Source of the DNA: Heliocybe sulcata
Taxonomy: Eukaryota > Basidiomycota > Agaricomycetes > Gloeophyllales > Gloeophyllaceae
Assembly: GCA_004369045.1 (NCBI GenBank)
Contig: ML213507.1
Location: 320,946 to 374,811 of the forward strand
DNA: 53,866 nt
Direction of reading: 5' to 3'
Part shown: one piece after another, positions 12,101 through 23,317 of the stretch
Layout of the letters: every line of letters begins with the position of its first letter
Position numbering within the stretch: position 1 is the first letter of the stretch
Position numbers and translations under genes: made by a program
The notes under the pieces: model-generated
Told to the model about the DNA's origin: nothing
The model's input: the letters and a program-made list of their open reading frames with translations, nothing else
Database searches by the model: none

Positions 12101-12723
12101 CGTAGGGCATCGACGACATCCCTACTGACCTCAGATAGTGGCGTAGGAGAGGACTGTGCTGGTGGGCAGATGAACCAGAATGACCGGTATGTCTTCACAG
12201 GTGGAGGATGAGGAGACGACGACAGCGCCTCAGAAAGGTCGATCGTCTCGAAGGGGCCGTCGTGGTTGATGTTCTCGTCATGGTCCACCGACGTGGGTGC
12301 GGTGTTGGATGCAGCGCTCGCGGAGCACTGGGCTGAGTCGTTGTGAAGCATCTCTGAAATGTCCTTTTCGAGGATGACTGCGAAAATCAACATGAGCAAA
12401 GGCAACAGCGAGAAGAGAAATGGAGTACCTTCGTGTCCAGAGTAGTCTCTCTGTACCTCATGAGGTACGAATATCTCCTTGGTCGTTGCCGACGCGTCCT
12501 CTTTCGCGTAGGAAGGTTCGATGGCGGAGTTGTGAACAGGGCTGGTAGCAGCCAGGGCAGTCTGGGTGCGCTGCATCACCTTGTTCTGGCCATAGCGCAG
12601 CGCGAAAACAGCAACTGCAGCGAGGGCGAGCAGGAGGAAAAGGGCTACGACGAGGATGGCGATGGCGACGGGGGAAACGACGGAGACAGATGCAGAAGTA
12701 GGGAAAGAAGTAGCTGGAGCCAT
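9160..12723 (-). CDS. Single-pass membrane protein with acidic, triple-repeat and proline-rich tail
   Basis: Function unknown. The model is complement(9160..10587, 10640..10693, 10745..11718, 11768..11938, 11988..12377, 12429..12723), giving 1,103 residues; all five introns are 49-52 bp with matching phase. The start at 12721-12723 has a strong GCCATGG context. Residues 14-42 are one hydrophobic helix (AIAILVVALFLLLALAAVAV) followed by RYGQNK, with no cleavable signal. This suggests a short outer N-terminus and a long cytosolic tail. Next come acidic/Ser regions, three tandem repeats of about 59 residues (10970-11476; core IAGLLAYY, MHAS, FINII), a run of Asp/Glu (EEEKDEDDDEDP), and a proline domain with DSPPTPPSALPPVPTPP twice. 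The proline tracts look like SH3/WW-type ligands. I infer a cell-surface or cortical adaptor; no enzyme motif is present. Confidence 0.6.
10970..11476 (-). repeat. Three tandem 59-residue protein repeats
   Basis: Within the membrane protein, residues about 367-535 form three consecutive units starting at 11476, 11299 and 11122. Each has I-A-G/R-L-L/S-x-Y, then T-S/A-x-M-H-A-S or a degenerate form, then F/L-I/V-N-I/M-I, then R/H-x-A-G/V-x-I-S, then R-Q-H-x-x-H-S. The third unit is shorter (about 51 residues). The repeat matches no family I recognise. Confidence 0.6.
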
Positions 12724-14313
12724 GGCTTCAACTGTGATACGCAGAATATGCAAGTAAGCACCGTATAACGCAAGAAAGGCTTCGCTGCGAGAGACGGTGG
12801 TGGTTCAAGATGAAGAGCAAGAGAGGACGACGCGCTCACCTTCACGACTTGAACCTCACGTGAGCAGCGCGACTTCGATGTCAACGAACGGTCTGCGATA
12901 GGCCGCTTGTTGACATTCAACCCTCGCTCGTCACTAATTCGATCACCCTTCACATTTCTGAAACAAATCCTCGCTGTGAAGGGCTGGGTCACAGATAGAT
13001 CTTTTCTTCCAAAGCTCATTAGGCCATCGCGTTAGAAAAATAGTTACAATATTCGCCGAGCGCAGTGAAAGGGGGATGGTGATGGCATAACGGCAATCTA
13101 TATCATCACTATTCACCCTTCCCAGTCGCGTATAGAAAGCTCACCTGTAACCGTGTCTAATATTGAGGCCTAGAATTCAACGCAGACGCTGTATGGCCCC
13201 CCCAAGTCAACCATCCATCACGCAAGGTGAATAAATTTGCCTGTAACATATCGGGTGCGAGTTATACATTGTTCATTGCCTCGGTTGCCGTCATTCCTCA
13301 CGGAAAATGTATTCCACCACACTCCAAGGCTACGATCGAGGCATCCAGCTTTAAGATGGAAGAGCGTCCGCGGCTTTGGAGCAGATACTGACAAGGGAGA
13401 ACGGGTGGCTTAGCAGACGAGGCTGCAAATTCCTCTGCTGAGCGATGGTCGATCGAACCTGGGAGGTGCAGCACCACAGAACGGCATCCGCATGACTTTG
13501 TTTCGCTTGGTACAGACGCGGGCTTAGCCCTCGAGAAGCAGGAGTGAAGTTTGGTCCGGGGGAGCCACAGGGTACATGTGGCTGTGCCAGAGCAGGCTGC
13601 CGCCTTCGTGTTTCCAGTCGCGTTTCCATTATGCTTGCATGACTGGTTCCAGTACGGTATGCTCTAGGAGCAGGAGATTTATAATAGGAGGTGCTCTCGA
13701 CTTCGAGGAAAGAGGATTCGCGAACTCCAAGTAAGGGCCATTTCGACCAGCCATTGCCGCATGTCTCCGCAATATTTAGAGCGCTTGGGGCTGGATAGGT
13801 ATAAAGCACATTATCGAGAGACCAGCACTTTAGCCTTTTGGGTTCGCACTGACCAGCGAGCCCGGCATGCTGGTCATTGCATCGCCGCCTACGTTGTTAC
13901 CCACCAAGTGCGACGTCGAGAGAATATTGCAACTCCGATCATTGATAGTTCAACTTCCGGCAGACTCCGAGCCAATCCTGCCACTTCATCTGTGTCAGAT
14001 ATCAAACCACCCCTCTTACACTTAATTCTCTGCGTGTGTTTGTATGGGTGATACCGCTGGAACAATAGGTCGGTTGTTATTGGCGTAAGTCACCGTATTG
14101 TCCGGGACAGCCTTGTTCTCGAGGTAGTGAGTGATGAAACATACGCATACTTATGCGCGCACAGCGGCCCATAATGCTCTTTGTAGTTGTCCAGTGGCTT
14201 CATTCTCGCGACACAGTGGCCACCCGCTATATTACAAATGGGGATGTTTATCTGATGTGTGGTGCCACTGCGTGCATGGCAACAGGGCCACAGAGCACGC
14301 TGTGGCGTCGAGG
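12724..14313. other. Intergenic, no gene recognised
   Basis: About 1.6 kb lies between the divergent membrane-protein gene (minus) and F-box gene (plus). A possible 5' UTR intron acceptor precedes the minus-strand start (GTATCACAG just before GAAGCCATGG). Frames such as 13351-13809 minus have no recognisable content. The stretch presumably contains both promoters. Confidence 0.45.
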
Positions 14314-14320
14314 TATAAAA
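14314..14320 (+). promoter_or_regulatory. TATA box of the F-box gene
   Basis: TATAAAA in the context GAGGTATAAAACCCCC lies 124-130 bases before the F-box gene ATG. A 5' UTR intron (GTAAGTGG at about 14380 to CTATAG at 14430) fits between the TATA box and the start codon. Confidence 0.55.
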
Positions 14321-15598
14321 CCCCCACACGCAGAATGATTGGGTCACTACACACCTTCCTCCACAAGATTTCACAGAGTAAGTGGCACTCAGCATAAAGA
14401 GAATCAACTGACCATCGGGCTCATCTATAGACTTACGATCGCAATGAGTCCCAGCGGCAGGTTCCACAGCTTTCTACACCGCTTCTTCAAGGAGCGCGTC
14501 AACAAACAAGGGGCCCTACCTATCGAAGTAGTCGAAAATATCTTCGCATACGTCGCACCATCCCCTCCAGAACCTGACACGAAGTCTTCCTACAAACCCT
14601 ACCCCGGGCGCGCAGCGCGCGCGGCGGAGAAGGAGGCGCGCGCCCGCGAGCAGGCATGGTTCGCGTCTATGCTACTAGTCTGCAGCAGATGGTACTCAGC
14701 GGGCACACCTCTACTCTACCGTAACGTCCAAGTCTCCTCGCCAGAGCAGCTGCACAAGCTCGCCAAGACGCTCCGCCGACGCTCCAAATACGGTGCGTTC
14801 GTCGAGCGGCTCTCCCTGCCGCACCAGACGAGCAGTGTCTGGCCCTTCAAATCAGTCCGCTCTGGTTATGCGTACCGCGACGACGTGACCGCGGTGTTCT
14901 CGGCGTGCAAATTCGTGCAGCATGTAGATATGGAGCCGCCGGCGTGGTTTGATCCGCCTCCTGAGTGGCATGTGGTAGACAAGGCGACCGGAAAGCCGAA
15001 GCTGGACGTGTCAGCTATCCCAGCGCCGCGCGATATGTGGCCCGAGGCGTTCATGCACCTCAAGTCTCTGAAACTGCACGGCGGATTCATCACGAAGACG
15101 TTCCTGGCCCATCCGGGCTCGCTGCCGTCTCTCGAAGAGCTCTTCCTCGTTGGAACGACAAGGCCAGATGATATCGAGAGCAAGAATTATATGACGGTGG
15201 GACGTCACCAGGTGCGATTCGACATGCCAAACTTGCGCGTGCTGCGTTTGAGAAGGTGCATCGTGGACATAAGCTGGCTGTACCGTGACAGCTACGAGTG
15301 GCCAAAACTCGAGACACTGGATGTCGCGTACTGTTCAAGAACTGAGGTCAACGCTGATCGGTTGTACGACGTAACCACCAGGGCAGAGACGCTCCAGACG
15401 TTGCAGATCCATTGGTCGACTGCTTCGCTTTTACTATACGGTTGGGTTCATCAGTATCCTCGCCTGAAAACCCTCGTCGTGCTGCTCGATCGCGGGTTCC
15501 CGTGCATTCCGGCGGAGCTGTCCAATATTTCTAATCTCGATTGCCTTGAACTTGTGATCCTGGAGTACCAGCCGGGAGAAAGAGTCGGGCGTGAGAAG

Positions 15599-16384
15599 TG
15601 TAAGGGTTCAGGCACGTAGATCATTGATTAGATATATTAGCTGTCCATTTCGGGCGACTTTCGTATAGTGCAGATGGCAAAATTCTGAGAGCGAGCTTCT
15701 GCCATTTGCCAGGCGAAACGGCAATTGCCAAGGGTGGCAGAAGGGTGGCAAAATCTATGCTCTGGCACAAATGCTAACACACTGTGTGCAGTCACATATT
15801 TGTGGTTGGAGGTCAGTGTTGCTCTAGCGAGTAGTTATCCGTACCAGAGTTGACCGTAGGACGTCCTGATACTCTGTAGTCCTGTATACAGCGATGTTGT
15901 TACGCATCGTCGGCAATTGCCGATGCTGGTAGCCACTGCCAATATTGGCACATCAAGTCCGCATACGTGCAAAGGACCCCGTGTCGCGAAGTGAAAGACC
16001 ATAATCCGTTCCCCGCAGTCACTGAGTCAGCTTCCAACCTTGAAGCAGTGGTTCAAAGGAGACAAACAACATATAAGGCACTAATAGGTGACATTTTTGC
16101 CAACCTTCTGCCAGGCATCGAAATCCTTCTGCCATCTGCCATGGCTATTGCCAGGGTGGCAGAAGTGGCGCGGCAATATGGCGACATATTGCCAACAACA
16201 CTACTTTCGTAGCTACATATAGTCTATAGTCATGTATCGTAGTCCTTTGTTCGTTCAACGCCGGTTACGGATCCCCTCATCGTCGGGACCACTCAGCTCG
16301 ACACTCGCACGCGTTGTCTCGCTCGGGCGGGCTTCGCCCCGCCTGCAGCCGTCTTCGTACTCGGTCCCGGCCTTGCCTGTGACA
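15599..16384. repeat. 5' LTR (interrupted by MITE 15666-16203)
   Basis: Once the MITE and one 8-bp duplication are removed, this is a 240-bp LTR that matches 17875-18114 at all but six positions. It starts TGTAAGGG and ends TGTGACA. Confidence 0.9.
15666..16203. mobile_element. hAT-like MITE (538 bp) nested in the 5' LTR
   Basis: The ends are TAGTGCAGATGGCAAAAT on the left and, read from the other strand, TAGTGTTGTTGGCAATAT on the right, an imperfect 18-bp terminal inverted repeat. It is flanked by the 8-bp duplication CTTTCGTA (15658-15665 and 16204-16211). The 3' LTR shows the empty site as CTTCCGTA. An 8-bp duplication with TAGTG ends fits the hAT superfamily. The interior is packed with TGCCA/TGGCA motifs near both ends, as expected for transposase-binding subterminal repeats. 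No coding capacity is present. Confidence 0.85.
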
Positions 16385-17874
16385 GTTTGAACGAACCAAA
16401 TCTCTCGAGGCAACGACATCCTCAGCTCTCTCGGATTCGTTCTCGACGGCGACGCTCGGACTCCCTGGCAGCACTCCCAGCCCAATCATTCTCATGCACT
16501 TGGACCGCTGCGCATCACGTGCGATACCTCTACCTGCTCTCCGTTCGTCCTTCGGAGTCGGGATGGGCACACCTTCTTCGCTGCTGATTCGCTCTCGTTG
16601 TGAAGCCGCGCGCTCATGGTCCTGGAGGGGATTAGTTGTGTCAGCACTGGGAGGAGGCCCCAAGGAGTACCTTGATCATTGTTCGTCACCGTTCGTCTCG
16701 TTCACCGTTGTCGCTAACGCAATCCCACCGGCGACGGTCCGCGTCTGTTCTCGACGCGAATCCCTCTCCATCTTCTGGTACGAGGCCGCCCATTTCACCC
16801 TTTCCCCGTGCCCTCGAGTACGAATCCCGCACTCATCATTAGAGTGGCGGCTGACCATACACTCCCTCCGTCGCTGCGGACCATCGCAACGTTCGTGTAC
16901 ACGTCATGCTTCTCATATTTGCTTCGACACTCAACTCTGGCTATTGTTCAATGTCCCTCCCTCCCTCCCTCTTTGTCTCTCAGTCACCTCATCAATGTTC
17001 AGCTCAACTTGCCCACCCTTTCCCACCAATCTATTCCCCCCCACCACCCTAGCTTTCGTCGTCTAAAGCCTCCTCTATCTTTGCCCACCCACCCACCCTG
17101 TTCTCAAAAGTGAATGTAATACAGGAGGTGGGATGGAGACCTGAGGAGCGAGCTGAGGGACTGGAGGGGAGGAAGGGAGCTCCGAATCGAGGAGAGGACT
17201 CGGGCGCGAGCAGAGGTCGACGGAATCTCCGAGTTGGTCTCAAGGAGAGCCATCCCTGAGGCATAGTTGAGGGGAGGGCTCGACGTCATTCCGACTCCTG
17301 CGGAGCGGCAGCGAAGTCTTTTGTTTTACAGATTTTTCAAATTTTTTCAAGATCTCTTCAAGTCTTTGTTTCATCAAGTTTTCTGCGCTGGATTCAAGAT
17401 TCTCCATCATGTCCTTTCCCTTTCCTCCACTACTCTCCGACAATCGCTCTGTTTTCCGGTATTGCTGTTGGTGATGGCAGCTTTTCCGCCTCTGTCTCTG
17501 GTGCTGTCGTCCATGGCTCCGGCCGCGTTCGCTCAGTTTTTAGCTCTGTCTTGGGACTTGGCTTCGGTCATATCCACCCTCTTGCTCAGCCACCTCGGTA
17601 TTTGACATGTGTGGCGTTTGGCTAACCCCCCGTGATCTCCGACTCTTGAATCTTTGGATCTCGTATGCTTGTGCAGCTGCGGATCACCTCTGGGAAGCAT
17701 CACCCTATTGCTCTTGCTTTAGTTGCTCTTATTGTTCACGGACCATATCATGTGACTCACACCCCTCGCCAGTCGAGTTTTAAAGTTCTGTCTCTGCTGT
17801 TCATTCCCCTCCTTCTCCATCTTCAGCTAGCTAGTCTACTGTCTCATGGTGTTCGTCATTAAAAGGAGAGGTAA

Positions 17875-18114
17875 TGTAAGGGTTCAGGCACGTAGATCAT
17901 TGATTAGATATATTAGCTGTCCATTTCGGGCGACTTCCGTAGCTACATATAGTCTATAGTCATGTATCGTAGTCCTTTGTTCGTTCAACGCCGGTTACGG
18001 ATCCCCTCATCGTCGGGACCGCTCAGCTCGACGCTCGCGCGCGTTGTCTCGCTCGGGCGGGCTTCGCCCCGCCTGCAGCCATCTTCGTACTCGGTCCCGG
18101 CCTTGCCCGTGACA
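17875..18114. repeat. 3' LTR (240 bp)
   Basis: Complete LTR, TGTAAGGG to GTGACA, preceded by the polypurine tract and followed by target duplication AGAAG (18115-18119). It shows the uninterrupted state of the site where the MITE entered the other LTR. Confidence 0.9.
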
Positions 18115-18407
18115 AGAAGGAGGCGATGAAGGTGATTTTATCGGTACTCATCCATAAGCTGACGACAGCGAAGTTGGAAAGCAAGGATACCTTGAAGAGG
18201 CTGGTGATATGGGGAGATCTGGACGAGGAGGCTCACGAGAGACTCACCTATCACTTAACCCTCTTCTGCGTGGTGCATCATATTGAGTTTGCTTGGCATG
18301 GCAAGTTTGTGCCTTGGGTTGCTCCTCCGCTTGCGAGGCCGTCTGCGATGGAAGAGAGGCTGGAGAGGAAGATGCTATATCTTAGGCGCCTGCCTTCTGA
18401 CTTGTAG

Positions 18408-18805
18408 AGGCGAGTTGTCGAGGTTGATGTTCACTTGGGTGCTGTAGTCGATTATCACATCAGGAAAAAGGGTCACTGACGGTAGCCCTAGTTTCGACCA
18501 AATACAAGTCTGTAGGCTCCCAAAGGCTACAGTGTGTAGGTTTAGAACTCGGTACGCACATGGTATCATACATTGTTGTCGGCATTCCTGATATGTCTAT
18601 GCAGTGGCTGCCGTGCCTATGTCGCACTCCCTGCACTACCGTGGCTACCATGTACTATGGCTGCTACCATAATACTCAAAATGATTCTGTCTCGTAGTAT
18701 TCATTGTGTGGAATACATTTTCAAGCTTCTCTGGACTTTGGAGTGCCGACGGAAACCATTTACTTTGAGATTGGCCTTCAAATGATTAGCAGAGTACATG
18801 AGTAC
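18408..18805. other. Gap between F-box gene and Plavaka transposase
   Basis: No gene is seen. CACTGACGGTAGCCCTAG at 18475 is a possible CACTA-type terminus of the neighbouring Plavaka element, and GGCTACC/GTAGC motifs recur (for example 18640-18670), but no matching inverted end was found on the right side. Confidence 0.3.
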
Positions 18806-21800
18806 CTACTCATATGCATGGTGTCGAAGCATCTCAAACATGGAATGATCAATATACTTGTTTAACAGAAACTCATCTCTATCGTCCGTTGCCCAAGACT
18901 CCATCACCGCTGCCATCCCAAACCGAGGTGCAAGGTGACAAGTCCAGACGATTGCACTAACAGGGATGATCGAAGCGTTTGGCCGTGACTGACGGGTCGA
19001 GCGTACGAGCTTGAACATATTACTGACCGGATCAATGGATTAGAGGACAAAACCAGTGAACATAAGCAAGAGGCTCTTGCTCATTGGTCCCGCCAAGCTC
19101 GGCAGGTAACTTGAATATTACTCACACTTGAGCAACTCGCAGACCTGAAAGTGATTTAGAGTCAGTATGAAAACTTCTAAACAGTCTAAGGTGAAGATCA
19201 GACGCACCGCGGATACCAGAAGGGTCACTCTTGCGTCCTGTGCGGTCTTCCACAGCAAGTACCATATCAAACCGCGCTGGCAAGTCCGACTTCCTAGCAT
19301 TCTTGGTTCTCCGAGATGGGACAGCATGGACTTTAGTTGAATTTATGGTAGAGTCAGGCAGATGGTAGTTGGAAGGCAAAGGAATACGAGCTGCCTTATA
19401 GACATCGAAGACATCGGACCGTTTCGGCTGAATTTTGAGAGTTGCGCATGTCTCGGCAAGGAATGCGCGCAAAGCCGGAAGGAACTCCATCGCACCATAT
19501 TCCTGTTCAAGTCTGTCAACCCTAGGTGCGGGGGAAGGACACTTACGAGCGATACCAATGGCAACGTGGTTCTGCGGCCTCAAGTGTGCAGTCCGGAGCA
19601 TATCACGTCCTTCTGGATCTTCTTCATCCTCTTCCTCCTCCTCATTCCCTTCGCCGTCTTCTGCCTTATCAAAACTTGCCTGACCAGTTACCCACTCAAT
19701 ATACGAAGCAAGTCTAGCCGCCACATCCTGCCTTTGCAGCCACCTGGCCATCTGGATCTCGTAATCGCGCTTGTTGCTTGCGCGATATGCATTCTTTGCA
19801 TATTCAATGTGAAGGTGTTCCGGCAATTCAGTGTTGTACCCGTCGGCCATACCAAGAGCTCGGATGGTGTCGATATAGTGCAATAAGGAATAGAATTTTG
19901 GTATATTGAAATGCTGCCAAACGAGGTATTGTATGAAAATGCCTTTGACCACGTATAAGCCATCGAGGGCTTGCTGCATAAGAGCTAGGGTCTCAGAGGT
20001 ATGGCGCTGATACTGGGCATAGTAAATGAAGTCGAGGAGGCACGTCGCAGCCTTGGTGACGCGATTATCCACACAGCCTGCACAGATAGCAATGAACACA
20101 CGCGTTGATAGGCCCCAATCTGTTCTGGCCCCAGAAAACGCGTTTCGCGACGCTTCTGTGTCTTGCATGGGAACTTGGTGCTATTCTCGGCGATGGAGAA
20201 CTCTGGACTCTATACGCCAACTGGGCTATTCTTGGGCGACAGCGCTTCCAGTCGACGTCAGCGAGGCCGCGTCAGCATCGGCAACCGCCGCCTATTCAGT
20301 GCCGTCACCAGCAACTCGGCCGTTGTTGTCATCACGGCCGACCCACATTTAGTTGGAACGACGGCCCGCTCCTAGGCTTCGACGTGCCGCTCTCGACTCT
20401 GGTCTAGGCGTCGGCACGTCGCTCTCGAACACCACGGCCCTCACTGAAGCTCCGGCCGTGGTCCCACACGCTATTGTCCCTGTTATCTGATCCTATCGAC
20501 TCACATCCGCTTACGCTGAGCCGGCCGGGCTCGGCAAACAATAGACGCTCGGTGCACGCTAGCAACATCCCGGACGTGGCCGACATTGCCGATGTGCCGG
20601 AGCCGCTTGCCAAGACCCGGGTTTTGGACTGGAGCCACTCGAGAGCGTTCACTCACAATTAGATGCCTTATCGATCTGACTCGACGACGGGCTATCGAAA
20701 TCTACTATTGTCTCGTTCAGCGGGCTAGCGGCAGTGCTCGTATGGCTCGTCAAGATAGCATGTGCAGTGTCGCTGCGCTTTGGTGGCAGGAGCGGTGGAG
20801 CGGGTTGGGATTGGACGATGGACTTGATAGAGGGCGAGCGACAACCGGACGCAGCATATGGTTTGGCAATTGGTGAAGTGACTCAGATGGACGACAAGAC
20901 AATAGGGCAACGCAGTAGTAGTCTGTAGCGTACTTGTATTTAAGGACGATTTTCTGTTTGTACAATCCAAGTTATATTCTCCCGTTCACATCTCAGCTTA
21001 GCGTCAGAGTCTTCAGCGACTAAGGCGCTCATCGCATCTTCCGACTTCATCAAGAGTTTCCGTCAACCTCCTTCTAAAAACAGTTCAACAACTGCTAGTG
21101 TCGTACGCACCAGTTCCACTATCCTCTCCGAAGCGACCCCGTGTGTCGTAAAAACCGTTCACCGTTGTCGTCATCGAGTTTAGGAAGTCGCTGTCGCTAG
21201 CGCTGTCGGCACCGCTGTCGCTGTCGCTGTCGCTGCCGCTTCACCACTTTAGCGATGCTAGTTTGTTAGCGCTGGTCATACAAACGCTGCGTGCTACGAT
21301 TCTCGTATCAAAGGCCCCTCCCCACAGCACGTCTTACATCTTCTTGTTCCCCTCGAACTAACCAATACCCTTCGATTCCCCGGACCTCGCAGCCGCGTAC
21401 CACCAAGGGTTTGGTGGTATTGTGTGGTTGTTTGTTCTTTGTAGGTCTTCGTTTCGGGTTTCATCGAGTGTCAGTGTCTCATCAGCGTCATCTGGCGGTG
21501 CTCATTACCAGTCCATTGTGAGATCGATGTGATGCCTTTCGTGAAGTGCCGAAGGCCTGGATAGCCAGTCATAGCCTTGAACCGTGCGTCTATCTCCTGG
21601 TCGGATCCAAGCTCGCATATCCAGTTAACGAGGTGATCTTTGAAGATCCCCTTGTGCAGCTGATGCAAGATATCTGGCGTGAAGCAGGCAAAGATGTCGG
21701 TGAATGGGAGGTCCGCCCAGAATGGCTTCCAGACTGGATGAAGGCCTTGAGCCGTGAACCGTGGGTCTTCTATGTCATTCGCCTTCTTCTCTAGCACGAT

Positions 21801-23317
21801 GGCCGTGGTCGCCTGGTCACGTAGCACTGATAGGACAGGGGAGCCGCAGTCATCAGGACTGACTGTGCATTTAGGACACCGGTTCTGCTTGCAGCACGCA
21901 ACCAGGCATTGCTCAGGGTAGTCCGCAACATACGCTGCAAGAATTGGATACACTCGATGCAAGTGTCCGTCAGCACAGGTCATCACAATACCCTCCTTCC
22001 CGGCTGCTATCAAAGGCTTCAAGATTGAGCACATGCAATCATGAAACAGCCGGTAGCCTGCAAGTGCTCTATACTTCTCTGTGAAGCACTCCAGCTTCGA
22101 TGTTGGTATGTAGCCGATAAGTACGGTCGCGTGAGCGGAAGGCTGACGACAGACCCTCTTAGCAATATTGCCAATCGTGAGGTACACCGGCCAAGCTGCC
22201 TTGTCACCGCTATGGACTGAGAGTTGTGTCTTGTCTGATGCGAGGATAACCGGAGCAACAACTGCTCCTGCTGGGAGTTTCCGCTGTCGCATGTATACAG
22301 GTAAGGTGGACAGTCGCGATGAAGTGCTATAATTGACGCACCTGAGTCTCCCACCACCAGTCAGCTGTCCATGCTTCATCAAAGACCCGCTTCTGACCGG
22401 CTCTGTCTGCATAGACTCTTTCTGGAACATATGCAAGGACATCACGAAAGGCTGGATTTCCGATCAAGTCCCTAATGCATTCAATCGGGTCTCAGCGCCA
22501 GACCTCGAGCTTCTCAGTCATATACAGGCCATTGTCATCCTTGCGATTGCCAGCAGCTTCGATAATATCACAAGTCCAAGCGGGCCCGGTCGGAAGGGCA
22601 TCTATTGCCTTGAAGAACATATAACTACTCTGAAAACTCGGTCAAGTGCGGTCGCGAGTCTGTTAGAAACAGCTTAGCTATTATTGGATCTGATCAAGTC
22701 CAATAGATGTCATGTGGACGTACAATAGGAAGCTTAAGGTATTCTTCTATCTGGGAATGACCGGCGTTTCTGATAAGCCATTGTGCCAGCCCCCACTCAT
22801 CCTCAGACTCAAATGGCGCCCACGGTGGCAATCCAGCCTCTGTTTGTGCGGTCCTTAGTTCCTTGAATTCAGTCTGAGACTGACCCAGGCTTGTTGCAAT
22901 AGGCTTCTCTGTGAACTCCTCAGCCCAATGACCTTCATCACAAGCACGATCACAATCCTCTGCATCGTCCACATCTTCGACACGGACCCTTTTTGATCTC
23001 CTGTGCCTGTTGTCTCCGTCTTCAAGCGATCGCTGGTTTTGCATGTTCAGGCTCGGTGCGGCTGCTGCAGCATCATAATCGTCTACAGCAGTGGCAGTGT
23101 CCATCACCGCAGAGGAGCTATCTGCTTCCTGCTCATCAGCCTCATCCTCACGATGGCTTACTCTGTACTGATCGAAAACAGTGGTCAAGCATTTCGCTGC
23201 TTCAAGCTGCCATCGGCGCCGGCATTTTGCTGTGTTTGTGATATGCCGCTCGACGCCGGGTTGGGTTGGTAGCTGCTTCTTGCAATAGCTGCAGCGGAAG
23301 ATGCGGGGAGAAGGCAT
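18806..23317 (-). pseudogene. Plavaka transposase, degenerate and split
   Basis: Transposase of a fungal cut-and-paste DNA transposon (Plavaka family, CACTA/KDZ-related). The N-terminus (ATG at 23315-23317) has a C2H2 finger, CSYCKKQLPTQPGVERH. Then come FFKAIDALPTGPAW, DWWWETQ, the core [48 protein letters not shown], and [17 protein letters not shown]. The C-terminal part is DFIYYAQYQRHT, HFNIPKFYSLLHYIDTIR, HLHIEYAKNAYRASNKRDY, and finally YIDHSMFEMLRHHAYE. Damage seen: an in-frame TGA at 22492-22494 where the family has Arg, a second TGA at 19122-19124 (expected QVRVIF), a frameshift near 19040-19060, and a Q insertion between 20105 and 21485 splitting [10 protein letters not shown] from RVFIAI. 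Both TGA codons fit CGA to TGA. It is not functional as it stands. Confidence 0.88.
20106..21484. mobile_element. Element Q copy 1 (1,379 bp), inside the transposase
   Basis: It is flanked by a 4-bp duplication, GCGT (20102-20105 and 21485-21488). Removing it and one GCGT rejoins the transposase frame. Ends are TGATAGGCCCC (left) and, on the other strand, TGATGAGACAC (right), sharing only TGAT plus partial purines. The interior contains a GTCGCT microsatellite near 21190-21240 and a hairpin at about 21399-21418 (TACCACCAA / TTGGTGGTA). Short frames are conserved between the two Q copies but none resembles a transposase, so it is probably non-autonomous. Confidence 0.8.

Larger units (their letters stand above)
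15599..18114. mobile_element. Non-autonomous LTR retrotransposon inserted in the F-box gene
   Basis: The 5' LTR (15599-16384, including a nested MITE) and 3' LTR (17875-18114, 240 bp) both begin TGTAAGGG and end GTGACA. The 5-bp target duplication AGAAG is perfect (15594-15598 and 18115-18119). A polypurine tract, AAAAGGAGAGG, sits at 17861-17871, three bases before the 3' LTR. The 1.49-kb interior (16385-17874) has no gag, protease, reverse transcriptase or integrase frame; it is pyrimidine-rich around 16930-17100 and purine-rich at 17120-17290. I could not identify a tRNA primer site. Without the MITE the LTRs differ at six sites, all transitions, so movement was recent and needed an enzyme source elsewhere. 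Confidence 0.9.
14444..18407 (+). pseudogene. F-box/LRR-like protein gene split by an LTR retrotransposon
   Basis: F-box proteins recruit targets to SCF ubiquitin ligases. The start at 14444 follows a 5' UTR intron. The N-terminal F-box-like motif is LPIEVVENIFAYV followed by SMLLVCSRWYSAGTPLLYR, typical of agaricomycete F-box proteins. Downstream leucine-rich segments (LKSLKLHG, LPSLEELFLVG, LRVLRLRRC, LETLDVAYC) suggest an LRR substrate-binding part. The gene is intact to Lys385 (15596-15598). It is then broken by the element at 15599-18114, which adds a short read-through tail ending at 15619. The remaining 95 codons resume in the same frame at 18120 (EAMKVILSVL to RRLPSDL, stop at 18405-18407). 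The uninterrupted protein would have been 480 residues. Apart from the insertion I see no other damage, so the event looks recent. Confidence 0.85.

Noticed and set aside
12378-12428. Second hydrophobic segment (FLFSLLPLLMLIFA) in the membrane protein
   Set aside because: It is an intron (GTACTCC to TTTCGCAG) that splices in phase, so the protein has one membrane helix.
13351-14051. Open frames on both strands before the F-box gene
   Set aside because: No domains, no splice continuity and poor coding character.
15599-18119. Possibility that the LTR element is spliced out as an intron (TGTAAGG gives a donor)
   Set aside because: Plausible acceptors near 18116-18119 would create stop codons at the junction, so splicing would not rescue the F-box protein.
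19122-19127. GTGAGT as a normal intron donor in the transposase
   Set aside because: The sequence after it continues the Plavaka protein (VIFKLPAELGG, PLAYVHWF), so it is better read as exon with a nonsense change; the alternative is not excluded.
20404-20652. 82-residue frame duplicated at 25373-25621
   Set aside because: It lies inside the Q repeats and is conserved only because the copies are recent; it resembles no protein family.
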